Assembly: GCA_003415625.1 (NCBI GenBank)
Contig: PYIU01000001.1
Location: 2,542,001 to 2,606,000, forward strand
Source: Aquanectria penicillioides
Taxonomy: Eukaryota > Ascomycota > Sordariomycetes > Hypocreales > Nectriaceae
DNA length: 64,000 nucleotides
Direction of reading: 5' to 3'
Numbering within the stretch: the stretch's first letter is position 1; every line of letters starts with the position of its first letter. The notes beneath the pieces were generated by a model, which saw only the letters and a list, made by a program, of their open reading frames with translations, was not told where the DNA came from and made no database searches. Made by a program: the position numbers and the translations under genes. Shown here in pieces: positions 62,701 through 64,000 of the stretch.

Positions 62701-63443
62701 TGATATTGATGAAGGCGATTAATTTGTGTCCCTTCAATTCATCTAATTGACTGGTTTGAAAAATGACCGGATGCAAACCATCATCGCAGCCTTGCGCAAT
62801 GGCAGAAAAGCGCACCTTCAGCATCAACCACAGCGGAATCGCCAAGGAGACAGATTTTTCGTTTCCCTGCGATGCACATGCTATGGCCACCTGAAACAGT
62901 CGGATATCTACCGTAAACGAATCAATTTTCCTTGGCATTCATCTCGAATTTTTCTTGCCGCCCGCTTGAATCTAAGCGACTGTTGTAGGCAAGGCTGAAA
63001 CTAGGACCCCTGCGATCTTGGCCGGAGCTATCTACGAAAGCGGCCAATGTCTCCACGACACTGAGACCACGGCCAAATTCCACCACTCTGAATTCGAACC
63101 TGGAGATATGGCCTGACGACCCAAGAATGCAAAGGAGAGAGAGAGGGAGGCAAAGGGGAGAAACCGCAATTGAGGCCCTTTGGTTTTTCTATATAAGAAG
63201 ATGGGAATGGTGATGCTGGACTTTCCTTTCTCCCTTCTCCTCATCGTTGCAGGCCGATTCTTCTTTCTTCTCCATCTACATTCACTTCTTTTCTTCACTG
63301 TGTGAAGCTGGTACACGTTCTTTTTTCCGAATAACCTCACTCTCTTGTTTCAAGTCTTGAAGACTCATTCCTATCCTCAACTCACCGTTACATTCGTTGT
63401 TTCACTACAAGCCACCACATTTTCACCTCTTCAAACAGTCAAA
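59752..63443. other. Long intergenic region before the AA9 gene
   Basis: No gene is convincing in 3.7 kb; frames are short and without family features. The last 250 bp contain a TATA box and a strongly pyrimidine-rich leader, typical of highly expressed secreted-enzyme genes. Confidence 0.45.
63190..63197 (+). promoter_or_regulatory. TATA box of the AA9 gene
   Basis: TATATAAG is followed by a CT-rich initiator region (about 63222-63300). The distance to the ATG is about 250 bp, so the 5' leader would be long or contain an intron. Confidence 0.6.
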
Positions 63444-64000
63444 ATGTCTTTCAAGTCCACCATCGCTCTCGTTGGCGCTTTCGCCACCTCCGTCCTTGCC
63501 CACGGCACTGTCATTGGCTTCAAGACCGACGGCACCGTCCAGGATGCTTACAAGCTTGACTACTACTACGCCAAGCAGAACGGCCAGACCGTTCCTGACA
63601 TCCCCGCCTGGTCCGCCGAGAACCTCGACAACGGATTCGTCGCCCCCGACGCCTATGGCACCTCCGATATCAACTGCCACAAGAACGCCGAGCCCGGCGC
63701 CACCACCGCCTCGGTCAAGGCCGGCGGCACTGTTGAGTTCAACTGGTCTGACTGGCCCGATTCCCACATCGGCCCCGTCTTCACCTACGTCGCCAAGTGC
63801 GACGGCGACTGCTCCGCTGCCGACAAGACCACTCTCAAGTGGGTTAAGATCGATGAGGCCGGTATCGACCTGACCACCCAGACTTGGGCTGCCACCGACC
63901 TGATCAACAACAACAACACCTGGGTCACCACCGTCCCCTCGACCCTGGCTGCTGGCAACTACGTCTTCCGCCACGAGATCATTGCCATGCACGGTGCTGG
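63444..64000 (+). CDS. AA9 lytic polysaccharide monooxygenase (GH61-type), 3' end outside window
   Basis: The frame opens at 63444 and is still open at the right edge (185 full codons seen). A 19-residue signal peptide ends ...TSVLA, so the mature enzyme starts at His20, the first ligand of the copper histidine brace. The second ligand is expected in the segment WPDSHIGPVFTYVAKC (His of SHIGP). Further AA9 motifs are AENLDNGFVAPDAYGTSDIN, CHKNAEPGA, TLKWVKIDEAGI, NNNNTWVTTVPSTLAAGNYV and FRHEIIAMHGAG. The Cys in NCHKN and later Cys fit the usual disulfides. The enzyme cuts cellulose or hemicellulose oxidatively outside the cell. It resembles the Cel61B-like subgroup (LDYYYAKQN). Whether a CBM1 follows cannot be seen. 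Codon use is strongly biased, as expected for an abundant secreted enzyme. Confidence 0.95.
   Translation, partial: MSFKSTIALVGAFATSVLAHGTVIGFKTDGTVQDAYKLDYYYAKQNGQTVPDIPAWSAENLDNGFVAPDAYGTSDINCHKNAEPGATTASVKAGGTVEFNWSDWPDSHIGPVFTYVAKCDGDCSAADKTTLKWVKIDEAGIDLTTQTWAATDLINNNNTWVTTVPSTLAAGNYVFRHEIIAMHGA

Noticed and set aside
63423..63992. 189-codon minus-strand and 158-codon plus-strand frames at the right edge
   Set aside because: Both overlap the AA9 monooxygenase, whose own frame is open to the window edge and carries all expected motifs.

Overview
The window is a stretch of a filamentous ascomycete nuclear genome. Genes carry many short introns of about 50-75 bp with GT-AG ends and CTAAC-like branch sites. 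The protein families are fungal: Zn(II)2Cys6 regulators, sugar porters, an AA9 monooxygenase and a CorA-like protein. The 266-residue LXR1-type reductase closely resembles the Trichoderma protein as I remember it, and the saponin-hydrolase-like protein belongs to a family I know from Hypocreales and related moulds. A Sordariomycete, probably of the Hypocreales, is the best guess; genus cannot be settled by eye.

Left part (1-15.8 kb): a metabolic block. It holds the 3' end of an FAD-dependent oxidoreductase, an MFS sugar porter, an MDR-type oxidoreductase, a GH78 alpha-L-rhamnosidase without a signal peptide, a second sugar porter and a secreted saponin-hydrolase-like protein. Together these suggest use of rhamnosylated plant glycosides such as soyasaponins: secreted cleavage outside, uptake, then rhamnose removal inside the cell. 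This is inference from gene content. A decayed locus lies at about 5.8-6.5 kb.

Middle part (15.8-40 kb): gene-poor. It contains an intron-bearing tRNA-Met, a decayed 2EXR-type gene, an intact lxr1-type reductase, a 5.4 kb stretch without a convincing gene, a seven-exon CorA-like membrane protein with a GC-AG intron, a heavily frameshifted MFS drug-transporter pseudogene, a tRNA-Asp, and a conserved fungal gene with an apparent frameshift.

Right part (40-64 kb): mostly intact genes. They are a conserved membrane-anchored protein, a 110-residue Zn-cluster miniprotein, a 750-residue Zn(II)2Cys6 factor with His-Gly and Gln/His tracts, a divergent kynureninase/indoleamine 2,3-dioxygenase pair (de novo NAD or tryptophan catabolism), an EVE-domain protein with an 18-nt microexon, a hypothetical acidic protein, an orphan secreted solute-binding-like protein, and an AA9 lytic polysaccharide monooxygenase that runs off the right edge.

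Exon structures were worked out by eye from splice signals, phase and family similarity. Family names rest on recognition of motifs, not on searches.
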